From: a virus
Direction: 5' to 3' (one strand)
IMG/VR virus record: IMGVR_UViG_3300033182_000709
Span: 1-64,000 of that record
Length of the DNA stretch: 64,000 bases
Shown in pieces: positions 37,063 to 45,599 of the stretch. Both the position numbers and the translations under genes were made by a program. A model generated the notes under the pieces. The model was given only the letters and a program-made list of their open reading frames with translations, made no database searches and was not told the DNA's origin. Each line of letters starts with the position of its first letter. The first letter of the stretch is position 1.

Positions 37063-37441
37063 ACGTACCTCAACGAAAAAGTATAAATTTAATCCAGATC
37101 CTCTTGAAGAAGTGACAAAGAATAAAAAGGAGATTAAAAAAGAAAAAGATCCTCAACCTGTAATTGATTATGTACTTGAAAAACTTGGAACTCCTGATAA
37201 TCTTGTAAAGGTAGAAGCCTTTCATTATGATTGGGGTGAAGGTAGAGATAATCGTTGGCGAGTGAATATTGTTACTGAAGAGATGTTAAGGACTGATCTT
37301 GGTAACTTAATTCCTACTTGGAAAAGAAACCATTGTTACTTTTTACGTTTTGATGATGATATGGGAGTTGCAACTTATTGTAATCCACCTATTGAAAGAG
37401 CATATGACTCAGAAGGAGAACTAATTGATGGAACAGTATAA
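37055..37441 (+). CDS. Hypothetical protein (128 aa)
   Basis: Basic N-terminus (PKRTSTKKYKF, NKKEIKKEKD) then an alpha/beta domain with 'NRWRVNIVTEE' and 'NHCYFLRFDDDMGVATYCNPP'. Directly upstream of, and overlapping, the sigma factor gene. No family recognised. Confidence 0.6.
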   Translation: MPKRTSTKKYKFNPDPLEEVTKNKKEIKKEKDPQPVIDYVLEKLGTPDNLVKVEAFHYDWGEGRDNRWRVNIVTEEMLRTDLGNLIPTWKRNHCYFLRFDDDMGVATYCNPPIERAYDSEGELIDGTV

Positions 37442-38159
37442 AAAAGAAATTACTAAACTATTTGATAAGATGACTAAGGATGATCAAATAGAACTCCATG
37501 GAAAGATTGTTAGGGGAGATGTCAATGCTAGAAATAAAGTTATTGAAAACTGTTTACCTCTAGCTTACAGGATTGCTGATAACTATCATGTAAACAATAA
37601 GCATATTGACTTTGAGGATTTGCTCCAAGAGGCTAATATGGCATTGATTAGGGCAGTTGATAAGTGGGATGTAGAAAGAGGTAATATCACTACTGTTGCT
37701 ACATTCTATATTCGTAATGCTCTAAACGACATGATTAATGATGCTCGTTATAAAGTTATTAGTCCTTATACCTTGAGTCGTACAGCAGCAGAAGATTTAC
37801 GAAAGATTAAAAGTGTAGATTCAACTGATGCCTATGAGATTGCTACAAGAATTAACATGAAACCCAAGCGAGTTAAAAGACTTATTAACTCTAAAGCCAG
37901 TCGTGTTGATTTTGATTATGCAAAAGATGTATCTGGGGAAGAGCAAGAGGAACCAAGGAAATGTATCTCTGACCTCTATGAACTTTGTGAAAATCATCTA
38001 GAAGGTATTGATAAACAGGTATTTGGATTGTATATTGGTATGCATGGTCATCGTATGAAGATTAAACAGATCTGCACTAATCTAAATATGATTGAGCAAG
38101 ATGTGCGTTCTATTATCAATCGGTGTAAAACTATGTTAAAGGGGATTGCAAATGCCTAA
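37428..38159 (+). CDS. RNA polymerase sigma-70 family factor
   Basis: About 243 residues. Region 2 is 'HIDFEDLLQEANMALIRAVDKWDVERGNITTVATFYIRNALNDMIND', with core-binding and -10-melting helices. A region 3-like 'ATRINMKPKRVKRLINS' and a region 4-like 'MKIKQICTNLNMIEQDVRSIINR' helix-turn-helix follow. Phage-encoded sigma of this type would redirect host polymerase to middle or late promoters. Confidence 0.85.
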   Translation: MEQYKKEITKLFDKMTKDDQIELHGKIVRGDVNARNKVIENCLPLAYRIADNYHVNNKHIDFEDLLQEANMALIRAVDKWDVERGNITTVATFYIRNALNDMINDARYKVISPYTLSRTAAEDLRKIKSVDSTDAYEIATRINMKPKRVKRLINSKASRVDFDYAKDVSGEEQEEPRKCISDLYELCENHLEGIDKQVFGLYIGMHGHRMKIKQICTNLNMIEQDVRSIINRCKTMLKGIANA

Positions 38160-38388
38160 GTATTATATTCAAGATGATGTAAAGGGTTGGATTATTGATG
38201 GTAAAGATCCTTTCTCTGCTTGTGTTAAAGGTATTTATTTTAAAATGATTGATAGTTTCCAGTTCAATACAAAAACTAAACAGATTGATGGAAATTATCT
38301 TGTATCAGAAACTGGTTTTGATGACCCTAAAGGTGAAGTTATTCCTACTAAAAAGGTGATACAAAAATGTCTGGAGCTAATGGGATGA
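38152..38388 (+). CDS. Hypothetical protein (78 aa)
   Basis: Start at 38152 inside the end of the sigma gene. 'MPKYYIQDDVKGWIIDGKDPFSACVKGI' resembles a small beta-type protein. No family recognised. Confidence 0.6.
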   Translation: MPKYYIQDDVKGWIIDGKDPFSACVKGIYFKMIDSFQFNTKTKQIDGNYLVSETGFDDPKGEVIPTKKVIQKCLELMG

Positions 38389-38555
38389 GTTGGTTTGATG
38401 CATTTGTAAATGCTGCTCTTATGAGTTTGTGCTTGGGTTGGTTATTCTTTGATGAGGGTGATACTCTTGTAGAAACTGAAGGGGAAGTGATTGATTGGGA
38501 TGGTGATTCCGGTTGTGAAGTTGAAGACTATGATTGGGAGTATATAGATGAGTAA
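38367..38555 (+). CDS. Small membrane-anchored acidic protein (62 aa)
   Basis: Hydrophobic 'FVNAALMSLCLGWLFF' then very acidic C-terminus (DWDGDSGCEVEDYDWEYIDE). Overlaps neighbours on both sides. Confidence 0.55.
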   Translation: MSGANGMSWFDAFVNAALMSLCLGWLFFDEGDTLVETEGEVIDWDGDSGCEVEDYDWEYIDE

Positions 38556-38712
38556 ACATAACTTAAGTGTTGGTGTTGTTATGATGTTAATCAACGAAGG
38601 TTTTATTCAAGAGAAAGATGAAGAAGAGGCAGTTGATGCAGTAAACGATTTGCTTGATGATTGGTTTGCACTTTCTAATGCTGACTTGGATTTTCCTTGG
38701 GATGAGGATTAG
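38548..38712 (+). CDS. Small acidic protein (54 aa)
   Basis: Start at 38548 inside the previous stop. Helical 'DEEEAVDAVNDLLDDWFALSNADLDFPWDED'. Overlaps the next gene by 11 bases. Confidence 0.6.
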   Translation: MSKHNLSVGVVMMLINEGFIQEKDEEEAVDAVNDLLDDWFALSNADLDFPWDED

Positions 38713-39019
38713 AGTCAAAGGTTCTGACCTAAAACAAGATAATCCTGTTGCATATCGTATCTGGAAAGATACAGGTATTGACCAGCATTACATTGAATTT
38801 ACTCAAAAGGTTATTACTTTTCGTAAGGATGACATTACTATTTTGGCAACTCTAAAAAATACTAAATGTCTTGAAAGAATCTGGAAAGACATAACTGAAG
38901 GTAGAAGCCCAAAAAAATGTTCATTTGAAATTTCTGACAGTATTATTATGGCAGTGCTTTATGGTTTAGACCCATCGTTAGATTGGTATGATTTTGATTG
39001 GTTGGATTACTCTAACTAG
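38702..39019 (+). CDS. Hypothetical protein (105 aa)
   Basis: Start at 38702. Alpha/beta, Trp/Asp-rich end (LDWYDFDWLDYSN). No family recognised. Confidence 0.55.
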   Translation: MRIRVKGSDLKQDNPVAYRIWKDTGIDQHYIEFTQKVITFRKDDITILATLKNTKCLERIWKDITEGRSPKKCSFEISDSIIMAVLYGLDPSLDWYDFDWLDYSN

Positions 39020-39029
39020 GTTGATGAGA

Positions 39030-39461
39030 ATGGAAATAAAGAGATTATTCGTTGCGTTATTATTTTTATTGTTTGTTTTTTATAGTTGTTTAGATTTTAG
39101 TAAAGTTTCCTATCGTGGATTACCGATAACTATTGAACACGAAAAGGGAACTATTAGGTCTGGTGTTGATAGAGAGGGTAATCCTTGGCAACAAGAGATG
39201 TTTCATCACTATGGATACTTTAATGGTATTATAGGAGCAGATGAAAAAGAGTTAGATGTTTATTATAATCCAGATGGTAAATCTGATAAAATCTTTCGTG
39301 TTATTCAACTTGATACCTTGACAAAAGAGTTTGATGAGTATAAAATAATGATAGGCTTTGACACTATTGAAGATGCCAAACAAGGATACTTGGTTCATTA
39401 TCCAGATGGATGGGTTGGTTTTGGTGGTATTGAAGAAATAACTTTGGAGGAAATAAAATGA
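39030..39461 (+). CDS. Membrane-anchored protein with InPase-like domain (143 aa)
   Basis: N-terminal 'MEIKRLFVALLFLLFVFYSCLDF' is a signal anchor with a possible lipobox Cys. The soluble part has 'GADEKELDVYYNP', 'KIFRVIQLDTLTKEFDEYKIMIGFDTIEDAKQGYLVHYPDGWVGFGGIEEITLEE', which matches the inorganic-pyrophosphatase-like (InPase) domain of phage multidomain proteins (D.Y.G....F.V.Q.....FDE.K.MLGF.....A...Y......G.......). Whether it is catalytic is uncertain. Confidence 0.65.
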   Translation: MEIKRLFVALLFLLFVFYSCLDFSKVSYRGLPITIEHEKGTIRSGVDREGNPWQQEMFHHYGYFNGIIGADEKELDVYYNPDGKSDKIFRVIQLDTLTKEFDEYKIMIGFDTIEDAKQGYLVHYPDGWVGFGGIEEITLEEIK

Positions 39462-39574
39462 CATTATTAGGATGTAGTCAGTGTTGGTTTAGTATTACTC
39501 AAGTAGTAAGTTTTGCTGTTGTTTTTGGTGGTTCTATGCTTTATTGTATAAAAGATTTTACGAAACGGAGTTGA
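39458..39574 (+). CDS. Membrane peptide (38 aa)
   Basis: TTGGAGGAAATAAA precedes the ATG; ATGA overlap with the gene before. One membrane segment with Cys residues (CWFSITQVVSFAVVFGGSMLYC). Confidence 0.55.
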   Translation: MTLLGCSQCWFSITQVVSFAVVFGGSMLYCIKDFTKRS

Positions 39575-39577
39575 CAA

Positions 39578-39796
39578 ATGATAGGTGGTAAACAATTAAC
39601 AGTTGTAATTCTAGGTATTGTTATCATCTTTCTCATCATTTATGATATTTTTGCTTTGACATTCTTTGGTATTGACAGTACAATAAGTGTTGTGCTTAAT
39701 GAATGGTCTTTTCAGGCACATCCACTCTTTGTATTTTCTTTTGGTATGATTATTGGTGGTTTGATTGTTCACTTTTTTAGATGGAAACCTAAATAA
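39578..39796 (+). CDS. Two-pass membrane protein (72 aa)
   Basis: Two membrane segments (LTVVILGIVIIFLIIYDIFAL and PLFVFSFGMIIGGLIVHFF). TAATG overlap with the next gene. Confidence 0.6.
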   Translation: MIGGKQLTVVILGIVIIFLIIYDIFALTFFGIDSTISVVLNEWSFQAHPLFVFSFGMIIGGLIVHFFRWKPK

Positions 39797-40218
39797 TGAA
39801 ACTTAAACGAGGTCAGAAACTTTGTCCTAAGTGTGGAGAGGTTCAAGCTGCTCGTCAATGTGAGTGTAAACATTGTGGTTATCAGATGCGTCAGCGTAAG
39901 AATAGAACACAAACAGTTCACGATTGGACAGAACTGGAGAAGGGAGACTTCATTAAAGTATTTCAAGGGACTGGTTCTTATTATCTCAATAGTGAAGGTG
40001 ATAAGGTTTATCTATCTGTTCCGGGTGCATATAAAGTTTATTCAACAGATGAAAATGGTATTCATTGTTATGGAGTAGGTAAAAGAAATAGTGGTATGAA
40101 CTACGTCTACATGGGACCACATATGAAATCCCCTGTATTTAGTAGCATCTATCGTAACCCACACAAAATTGTAAAAATTAAGGCACCAAGAGCATTTATT
40201 TCTAAAAATGGGGTATAA
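39796..40218 (+). CDS. Zinc-ribbon protein (140 aa)
   Basis: Double CxxC ribbon at 9-28 ('LCPKCGEVQAARQCECKHCG'), then a beta domain with 'LEKGDFIKVFQGTGSYYLNSEGDKVYLSVPGAYKVY'. A zinc ribbon fused to a small beta domain; function unknown. Confidence 0.65.
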   Translation: MKLKRGQKLCPKCGEVQAARQCECKHCGYQMRQRKNRTQTVHDWTELEKGDFIKVFQGTGSYYLNSEGDKVYLSVPGAYKVYSTDENGIHCYGVGKRNSGMNYVYMGPHMKSPVFSSIYRNPHKIVKIKAPRAFISKNGV

Positions 40219-40252
40219 TTATTTATGTCCCACATATTTTTGGAGGTAAAAG

Positions 40253-40834
40253 ATGGCAACAACAGCAACAGTTACAATATCTTCCGATATTTACTATACT
40301 GTGGTAGAGGAAGTAGATCAGTTTAATGTAAATAGGTATTCTAATTCTTTAGATTATTCTCTAGTATATAATTATGGAACAGGGCAACTCGGTAGTGGTA
40401 TCAATAGTGGAACTCCAACTACTTCTCAAGTAAATTTATTTGTAAAGAGTTCTGGAACTATATCTGGTGGTGAGAATGTTGTAATAGACTTTGAGGCATA
40501 TCCAAAATACAATATAGGTCTTGAGTCTACAATTTCTTTTAGTGGGTTAAAAGGTCTTGTTATAGAAAATGTGAATAGTGGAACTGGAGAAATATTAAAT
40601 ATAAGAGCAACAGGGTCAAATGCTTTTACAAATATGTTTAATGGTGGTAGTGGCAACGTAAATATTAACCCATTAGGGACATATATGTATACAGATATAT
40701 ACGATACAGATGTAACATCTTCTAATAGATTATTATACATTCATAACGACACTTCAACTGGTATAGATTATCAAATTGTAGCAGTTGGTGTTGATCCTAG
40801 TATATTAGTAACAGATTCTATTGGAACTCCTTAA
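40253..40834 (+). CDS. Virion-like beta protein (193 aa)
   Basis: TTGGAGGTAAAAG precedes the ATG. Ser/Thr/Gly/Asn-rich with alternating strands and 'SGLKGLVIENVNSGTGEILNIRATGS', the pattern of small fibre or baseplate proteins. No homolog recalled. Confidence 0.55.
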   Translation: MATTATVTISSDIYYTVVEEVDQFNVNRYSNSLDYSLVYNYGTGQLGSGINSGTPTTSQVNLFVKSSGTISGGENVVIDFEAYPKYNIGLESTISFSGLKGLVIENVNSGTGEILNIRATGSNAFTNMFNGGSGNVNINPLGTYMYTDIYDTDVTSSNRLLYIHNDTSTGIDYQIVAVGVDPSILVTDSIGTP

Positions 40835-40844
40835 AGAGGTAATT

Positions 40845-41453
40845 ATGAAGGGTAGACTTAAAGGGATGAGGGCTTATCTGATAGGTCCAATGGATGAGTG
40901 TGGAGATTTAGGTAAAGGTTGGAGATTAGATATACAAAAGTTCCTATGGGGTCTGAGATGCGGAGTTTTGAATCCTTGCGACAAGGCAATTAATGTAGGA
41001 ATTGAAGATGAAGAACTCCACCTAAAATTAGGTAAATTAAGAGAACTAATTAAGTACAATGAAAATGCAGGTTGTGGCAAACTTGTAGATGATTGCTATG
41101 ATGAAATAGAAAAGTTAATGAACCCTGTTGTTGCTATTGACTTTGCCATGGTTGATAGGGCAGATTTTATTGTAATGTTTATTGATAGAGATATGCATAT
41201 GTGTGGAACTTATGCAGAAGAGACTTTAGCAGTTTCACAAAAGAAACCAGTTGTTATTTGTTGTCGTCAAGGAAAACATGCTATTCCTAATTTTTGCTTT
41301 AAAAGAATGGGAAGGCATAACATGATGTTTAGTAACTGGGATGGTGTTAAAAGTTATTTAATTAGTGTTGATGCCAATCCACAGTTTGAAGATCCAAGTA
41401 ATACATGGAAGTTTTTCGATTACGATAAAGTATATAATGGAAAATTAAAATGA
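40845..41453 (+). CDS. Nucleoside 2-deoxyribosyltransferase-like protein (202 aa)
   Basis: Start at 40845. 'MRAYLIGPMDECGDLGKGWR' (strand then Gly-Pro), 'IDFAMVDRADFIVMFIDRDMHMCGTYAEETLAVSQKKPVVI' fits the family's D-x-A-x(4)-D and G-T-x-x-E active-site pattern. Such phage enzymes may exchange bases in nucleosides or sense nucleotides. ATGA overlap with the next gene. Confidence 0.7.
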   Translation: MKGRLKGMRAYLIGPMDECGDLGKGWRLDIQKFLWGLRCGVLNPCDKAINVGIEDEELHLKLGKLRELIKYNENAGCGKLVDDCYDEIEKLMNPVVAIDFAMVDRADFIVMFIDRDMHMCGTYAEETLAVSQKKPVVICCRQGKHAIPNFCFKRMGRHNMMFSNWDGVKSYLISVDANPQFEDPSNTWKFFDYDKVYNGKLK

Positions 41454-41878
41454 AACAGTATAACATACCAAATGGTGGGTATATACCAGTAGATAATGTT
41501 ACTTATTTGATGGAAAATGATATCAGTCAAATAAATAAAATACCATACCTACAAGATTATGAAGGTTATGCGGTTATAACAGTTGGACCGATTTATCTGG
41601 ATAAAGAAATAAATATAGAAGATTTTATACAAGACAAAGCTATAGTGACCAATGAAGACAAAAATATATTCATTATAAATTGTCAGCATCGAGACCTTTC
41701 AGATAAATCCTTAATGATGTCACAAAAGTTTAATATAGATGATGCACTATGTAACAATTCTTTAACGGATCACTTTTCTGAAAGGTGTGTTAAAGATTTA
41801 GAAGTAGATATAGGACATCAGGATTTACATGAAGAACTAAAAAAATATTGTTATAAGGAGCATGTATATGAAAGTTGA
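41450..41878 (+). CDS. Hypothetical protein (142 aa)
   Basis: ATGA-coupled. Strand-rich first half ('EGYAVITVGPIYLDKEINI'), His/Glu-rich C-terminus. Its end resembles the next gene in layout ('DEDKNIFIINCQHRDLSD' vs 'DKKVFVVNCDHLWLT'), so the two may be diverged paralogs. Confidence 0.6.
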   Translation: MKQYNIPNGGYIPVDNVTYLMENDISQINKIPYLQDYEGYAVITVGPIYLDKEINIEDFIQDKAIVTNEDKNIFIINCQHRDLSDKSLMMSQKFNIDDALCNNSLTDHFSERCVKDLEVDIGHQDLHEELKKYCYKEHVYES

Positions 41879-42269
41879 ATTTTATGTAGTAGAAAACTTA
41901 ACAGATGTTTGGACTCTTGCTGGTGAGCAAGGGGAAGGACTTGCTATATGTCATGCGGCAGATGTTGAACCAAAAGTAGATTTTAATCCTGAAAATTATA
42001 AAGCAGATTTTCCTTTGGTTTACTTATCTCCTGATAAGAAAGTTTTTGTTGTAAATTGTGACCATTTATGGTTAACTAATGTATTAGATTTGAAGAGACC
42101 AGAAGACTATATATCATTTGATATTGGTGGTCCAAAGAGATGTGTGGTTAGTATGGATCTTGCAAATGATTTTGTTGGATGTGAAGTGCCTTCTGCACCA
42201 GCACCTGAACCTGAATCATTCACACCAGTAGATTATCCAGTAGACGAATTGCCAGATAATGAAGAATAA
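41868..42269 (+). CDS. Hypothetical protein (133 aa), paralog-like
   Basis: Start at 41868. Contains 'SPDKKVFVVNCDHLWL', close to the motif in the gene before; acidic Pro/Ala/Glu tail. No family recognised. Confidence 0.6.
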   Translation: MKVEFYVVENLTDVWTLAGEQGEGLAICHAADVEPKVDFNPENYKADFPLVYLSPDKKVFVVNCDHLWLTNVLDLKRPEDYISFDIGGPKRCVVSMDLANDFVGCEVPSAPAPEPESFTPVDYPVDELPDNEE

Positions 42270-42271
42270 TC

Positions 42272-42300
42272 TTCACTTATCATAAAATTAATGGTATAAT
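42272..42300 (+). promoter_or_regulatory. Sigma70-like promoter, 17-bp spacer
   Basis: TTCACT at 42272 and TATAAT at 42295. It leads into the glycan island. Confidence 0.65.
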
Positions 42301-42302
42301 TA

Positions 42303-42328
42303 GGGGTAGAGAAATCTGCCCCTTTTTT
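42303..42328 (+). terminator. Promoter-proximal terminator (attenuator)
   Basis: GGGGTAGA-GAAA-TCTGCCCC, 8 bp with a GAAA tetraloop, then six T, starting at about the first transcribed base after the promoter. The Shine-Dalgarno of the first glycan gene lies right after it, so read-through must be regulated or partial. Confidence 0.75.
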
Positions 42329-42340
42329 ATTGGAGTTGTA

Positions 42341-42700
42341 ATGCAAAATATAGTAAGTAAAGGTTGGGGATATGAACTTTGGGTAGAGAATAATGAACTC
42401 TACTGTGGTAAGCATTTACATGTATTACCTACTAAATGGTGCTCTGTTCATTATCATAAAAATAAGAAAGAAACATTCTATGTTATCGGTGGTGAACTAA
42501 AATTAGAATATTCTAACAATTTAGAGTGGAGTAGTCCTCATGATATTGAGACTATAATTTTAAAAAAGGGAGATTGCTTTACTTTAGAGACTTTAGTCGC
42601 ACACAGATTTACAAGTAATACAAGTTATCCATGCGACTTTATAGAATTTTCTACTCATCACGAAGATTCAGATTCTTACAGGGTAATAAAGGGTGACTAA
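42341..42700 (+). CDS. Cupin sugar-isomerase-like protein (119 aa)
   Basis: TTGGAGTTGTA precedes the ATG. Cupin motif 1 'VHYHKNKKETFYVIGGELKL' (H-x-H...E..G) and motif 2 'DCFTLETLVAHRFTS'. The opening 'KGWGYELWVENNELYCGKHLHV' is typical of mannose-6-phosphate isomerase-like and D-lyxose-isomerase-like cupins. It might supply the sugar phosphate for the heptose pathway, replacing a missing GmhA; inference. Ends directly at the next start. Confidence 0.75.
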   Translation: MQNIVSKGWGYELWVENNELYCGKHLHVLPTKWCSVHYHKNKKETFYVIGGELKLEYSNNLEWSSPHDIETIILKKGDCFTLETLVAHRFTSNTSYPCDFIEFSTHHEDSDSYRVIKGD

Positions 42701-43456
42701 ATGAAGATTGCTATTGTAGGAGATGCATGTACGGATATCTATGTCTATGGATCATGTGAGAGATTGTGCCCAGAAGGTCCGGTGCCAGTATTAAATAAAA
42801 TGCATCAAATTGATTCTGGTGGTATGGCATTGAACGTATTTAATAATTTAAAAACATTTTTTGGAAAAGATATTCGTCTTTATTCTAACGATATCAATAA
42901 TATGATGAAGGTAAGATATGTCGATGAGAAAACAAATCAGTTATTATTAAGAGTAGATCACAATGATATCTGTGATAGGATTACTAAAACTACAATACAG
43001 GAAGTTAAAGATGAAAAGTATGATGCAATAGTTGTTTCGGATTATTGCAAAGGGTTTATGACTGATGAAGATTTAATCGAACTTGGTCAGGCGGCACCTA
43101 TATCATTCTTAGACTCAAAAAGAAAACTTACTACAGATATTGCATTCTCCTATAATCTAATTAAACTTAACGAATACGAATATCATCAAAATATGAGAAT
43201 TGTAAAAGCATCGCCTCAGAGATTTGTTATTACTTTAGGTAGTAAGGGTGTGAAATTTATGGATAATAAATATGATCCACCTAAAGTATTACAAACATAT
43301 GATGTATCTGGTGCTGGAGATACATTTTTAGCAGCAGTTGTGGCCCAAGTTATTCAAAATGAAGGTATACATACGGCAATAAAGTTTGCTCAAGAATGTT
43401 GTAATAAAGTTATTCAAGAAAGAGGTACATGTGTCTACAAAAAAGATATGGACTAA
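42701..43456 (+). CDS. hldA: PfkB-family heptose kinase (HldE N-domain-like)
   Basis: 251 residues. 'GDACTDIYVYGSCERLCPEGPVPVL' is the RfaE/HldE signature; 'DSGGMALNVFNNL' follows; the C-terminal 'DVSGAGDTFLAAV' is the PfkB GAGD with the catalytic Asp. It would phosphorylate D-glycero-D-manno-heptose 7-phosphate at C1. The domain is separate here, not fused to the transferase. Confidence 0.85.
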   Translation: MKIAIVGDACTDIYVYGSCERLCPEGPVPVLNKMHQIDSGGMALNVFNNLKTFFGKDIRLYSNDINNMMKVRYVDEKTNQLLLRVDHNDICDRITKTTIQEVKDEKYDAIVVSDYCKGFMTDEDLIELGQAAPISFLDSKRKLTTDIAFSYNLIKLNEYEYHQNMRIVKASPQRFVITLGSKGVKFMDNKYDPPKVLQTYDVSGAGDTFLAAVVAQVIQNEGIHTAIKFAQECCNKVIQERGTCVYKKDMD

Positions 43457-43826
43457 TGGTTGTTACGATATACTTCATGTAGGTCATATTGCTTTATTTG
43501 AATATGCTAAATCTTTAGGTGGTCAACTGATTGTTGGTATTGATAGTGACAAAAGAGTTAAGAAATTAAAGGGAGAAGATAGACCTTTCAATTGTGAGTC
43601 TGATAGAAAGAAAATGCTTGAGTCTATTAAGTATATAGACAAAGTATTTATTTTTGATAGTCAGGAGCAAATGTGTAATATTGTAAGGTATAATTCTATA
43701 GATGCCATTGTGGTAGGTGATGAATATAAAGGTCGTCATGTGACTGCTTCAGATATTGTTGATGAGGTCATCTACTTTACAAAAATTAAAGGTTATTCTA
43801 CTACTTCAATCTTGGATCAAAAATGA
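43431..43826 (+). CDS. hldC: Heptose-phosphate cytidylyltransferase-fold enzyme (HldE C-domain-like)
   Basis: 131 residues from a GTG at 43431 behind GAAAGAGG. 'NGCYDILHVGHIALFEYAKSLG' holds the HxGH nucleotidyl-transfer motif, and 'GIDSDKRVKKLKGEDRPFN' and 'DRKKMLESIKYID' match the HldE/RfaE2 domain that activates heptose 1-phosphate with ATP or another NTP. It overlaps the kinase gene by 26 bases: a split hldE. Confidence 0.85.
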   Translation: MSTKKIWTNGCYDILHVGHIALFEYAKSLGGQLIVGIDSDKRVKKLKGEDRPFNCESDRKKMLESIKYIDKVFIFDSQEQMCNIVRYNSIDAIVVGDEYKGRHVTASDIVDEVIYFTKIKGYSTTSILDQK

Positions 43827-44665
43827 AAAAAATTCTTATTACAGGGCATATGGGATTCATAGGTTCTTGTTTCTTAAAGTCTCTCTCGGACACATATGAA
43901 ATTATCACATCTGATTATAAGGGTGGAGACTATTGTCCAGATAACCTACCAGACTTGTCTGATGTAGATATTGTCGTCCATATGGGTGCAATGTCATCTA
44001 CAAACTCTACGGATAGAGAAGAGGTGTTTACAAGGAATATTATGAGCACCTTAAACATAATTGAAAAGGCAAAGAACGCTAAAATTATCTATGCGTCTTC
44101 CGCTTCTACATATGGATCTATTAATGCAAAGAGATCAGAGTCTGATAAACTACAACCTGAATCACTATATGCTAAATCAAAAGCAGTTATTGATGATATA
44201 GTACTAAAATATCTTCCTCATAGAAAGATTGTTGGACTACGATTTTTTAATGTTTGCAGTTTTAGTTTTGAAGGACATAAGACACAGCCTAGCCCAACCT
44301 ATAGTTTTTATAAGCAATTAAATGAAACGGGTCAGGTTAAGTTATTTAATGGCTCTGACAATATCTTTAGAGACTTCATTTATATAGAAGATGTTGTAAA
44401 AGTTATGCACTACTTTATTGATAATCAAGTAAATGGAAGTGTTGTTGTCAATGTAGGAACAGGTAAGCCAGTATCGTTTGAGCAGATCGCTGATAAGATG
44501 ATTGATAAACTTGGTTTTGGTGAAAAAGTATATATTGATAGACCTTCAGATATACTCAACTCTTATCAGACCTATACTGAAGCGGATTTGAAATACTTAA
44601 GAACTTTAGGATATGATAATAAAATTCCAACGATCCTTGATTATATAGAGGAAAGAGCACTGTGA
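43823..44665 (+). CDS. hldD: NDP-heptose/sugar epimerase (HldD-like)
   Basis: 280 residues. Rossmann 'GHMGFIGSCFL', catalytic 'YAKSK' after 'SSASTYGS', 'GLRFFNVCSFSFEGHKTQPSPTYSFYKQL' and the C-terminal 'YQTYTEADLKYLRTLGYD' are characteristic of ADP-glycero-manno-heptose 6-epimerase. Third consecutive heptose enzyme. Coupled by ATGA to the gene before. Confidence 0.82.
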   Translation: MKKILITGHMGFIGSCFLKSLSDTYEIITSDYKGGDYCPDNLPDLSDVDIVVHMGAMSSTNSTDREEVFTRNIMSTLNIIEKAKNAKIIYASSASTYGSINAKRSESDKLQPESLYAKSKAVIDDIVLKYLPHRKIVGLRFFNVCSFSFEGHKTQPSPTYSFYKQLNETGQVKLFNGSDNIFRDFIYIEDVVKVMHYFIDNQVNGSVVVNVGTGKPVSFEQIADKMIDKLGFGEKVYIDRPSDILNSYQTYTEADLKYLRTLGYDNKIPTILDYIEERAL

Positions 44666-45045
44666 TAGATAATGATCAAGTAAAACACATAGCAGGACAA
44701 TTAAATAATAACGATAAGAAAAAGCTACTATTTATAGTTCCCGAAAGTGCAGGAGATATATTTTTATCTACAAGCTTGTTGCCTTCTATGTCTAAAAATT
44801 ATGATGAGTATGAGATTTATTTTGCTTGCAAACCAGAGTATAAGGATATACTAATTAATAATCCATACATTACTAAAGTTTTAGACTATCTACCTATTAT
44901 GGATAATCAAATACTAATGGAAGGAACTGCTCAATGGAAGGGACTCTTTGATATTTCAATTATGGCGACTGTATTAACTCAAAGGGTTATTAACTATTTA
45001 AATAATGGTGAAACAAGAATTATGTTTGACTTGAGGGAAGATTAA
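44662..45045 (+). CDS. GT9-like heptosyltransferase, N-terminal half
   Basis: 127 residues from GTG at 44662 (overlap 4 bases). 'LLFIVPESAGDIFLSTSLLPSMSKNYDEYEIYFACKPEYKDIL' is the N-terminal Rossmann domain of family 9 (G-D-x-x-L-x-S). It ends where the C-domain gene begins (TAATG). Either a natural two-subunit enzyme or one gene split. Confidence 0.65.
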   Translation: MIDNDQVKHIAGQLNNNDKKKLLFIVPESAGDIFLSTSLLPSMSKNYDEYEIYFACKPEYKDILINNPYITKVLDYLPIMDNQILMEGTAQWKGLFDISIMATVLTQRVINYLNNGETRIMFDLRED

Positions 45046-45599
45046 TGCACATTTTAGAAACTTATGCTTTACTGTCTGGATGTAAGATTAGTAAGTGTTT
45101 TATTCAAGAGATGCCAACTGTATTGCCAATTGGAAAATACATTACCTTTCATCCTCATAGCACAAAGGGTGACAGTAAGCAGTACGATAAATGGGATCTC
45201 GTTTTAAATTTATTAAATGACAATGATAAGTTTGACTATGAAATAATTCAAGTGGGAGATACTAATGACAGAAAGTATGTAGATAATACATCTTACTTGG
45301 GAAATACAAATAGGTGGCAACTCGCGTATCTAATCAAAAATAGTTCTTTACATCTGGGCTATGATAGCTTTCCTATACATCTAGCATCTCATTATGATAT
45401 ACCTCTTGTAGGCTTGTATTCGTATCATATCAATACATGCGGCCCATATTTCTCTAGTAAAGATAAGGCTAGATTATTTGAGCCAGACTTTACAAAGATC
45501 AAGCCAACATTTAGCTATAATGATCCTCATAGACTTATCAATACAATTGACCATATGGATGTATACAATTCTATAATTGACCTTTTGGGGATTAAGTAA
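45045..45599 (+). CDS. GT9-like heptosyltransferase, C-terminal half
   Basis: 184 residues. 'YITFHPHSTKGDSKQYDKWD', 'NRWQLAYLIKNSSLHLGYDSFPIHLASHYDIPLVGLYS' is the donor-binding domain of GT9 enzymes (D-S-x-x-x-H-x-A). It directly follows the N-domain gene by TAATG overlap, and overlaps the next gene similarly. Confidence 0.65.
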   Translation: MHILETYALLSGCKISKCFIQEMPTVLPIGKYITFHPHSTKGDSKQYDKWDLVLNLLNDNDKFDYEIIQVGDTNDRKYVDNTSYLGNTNRWQLAYLIKNSSLHLGYDSFPIHLASHYDIPLVGLYSYHINTCGPYFSSKDKARLFEPDFTKIKPTFSYNDPHRLINTIDHMDVYNSIIDLLGIK

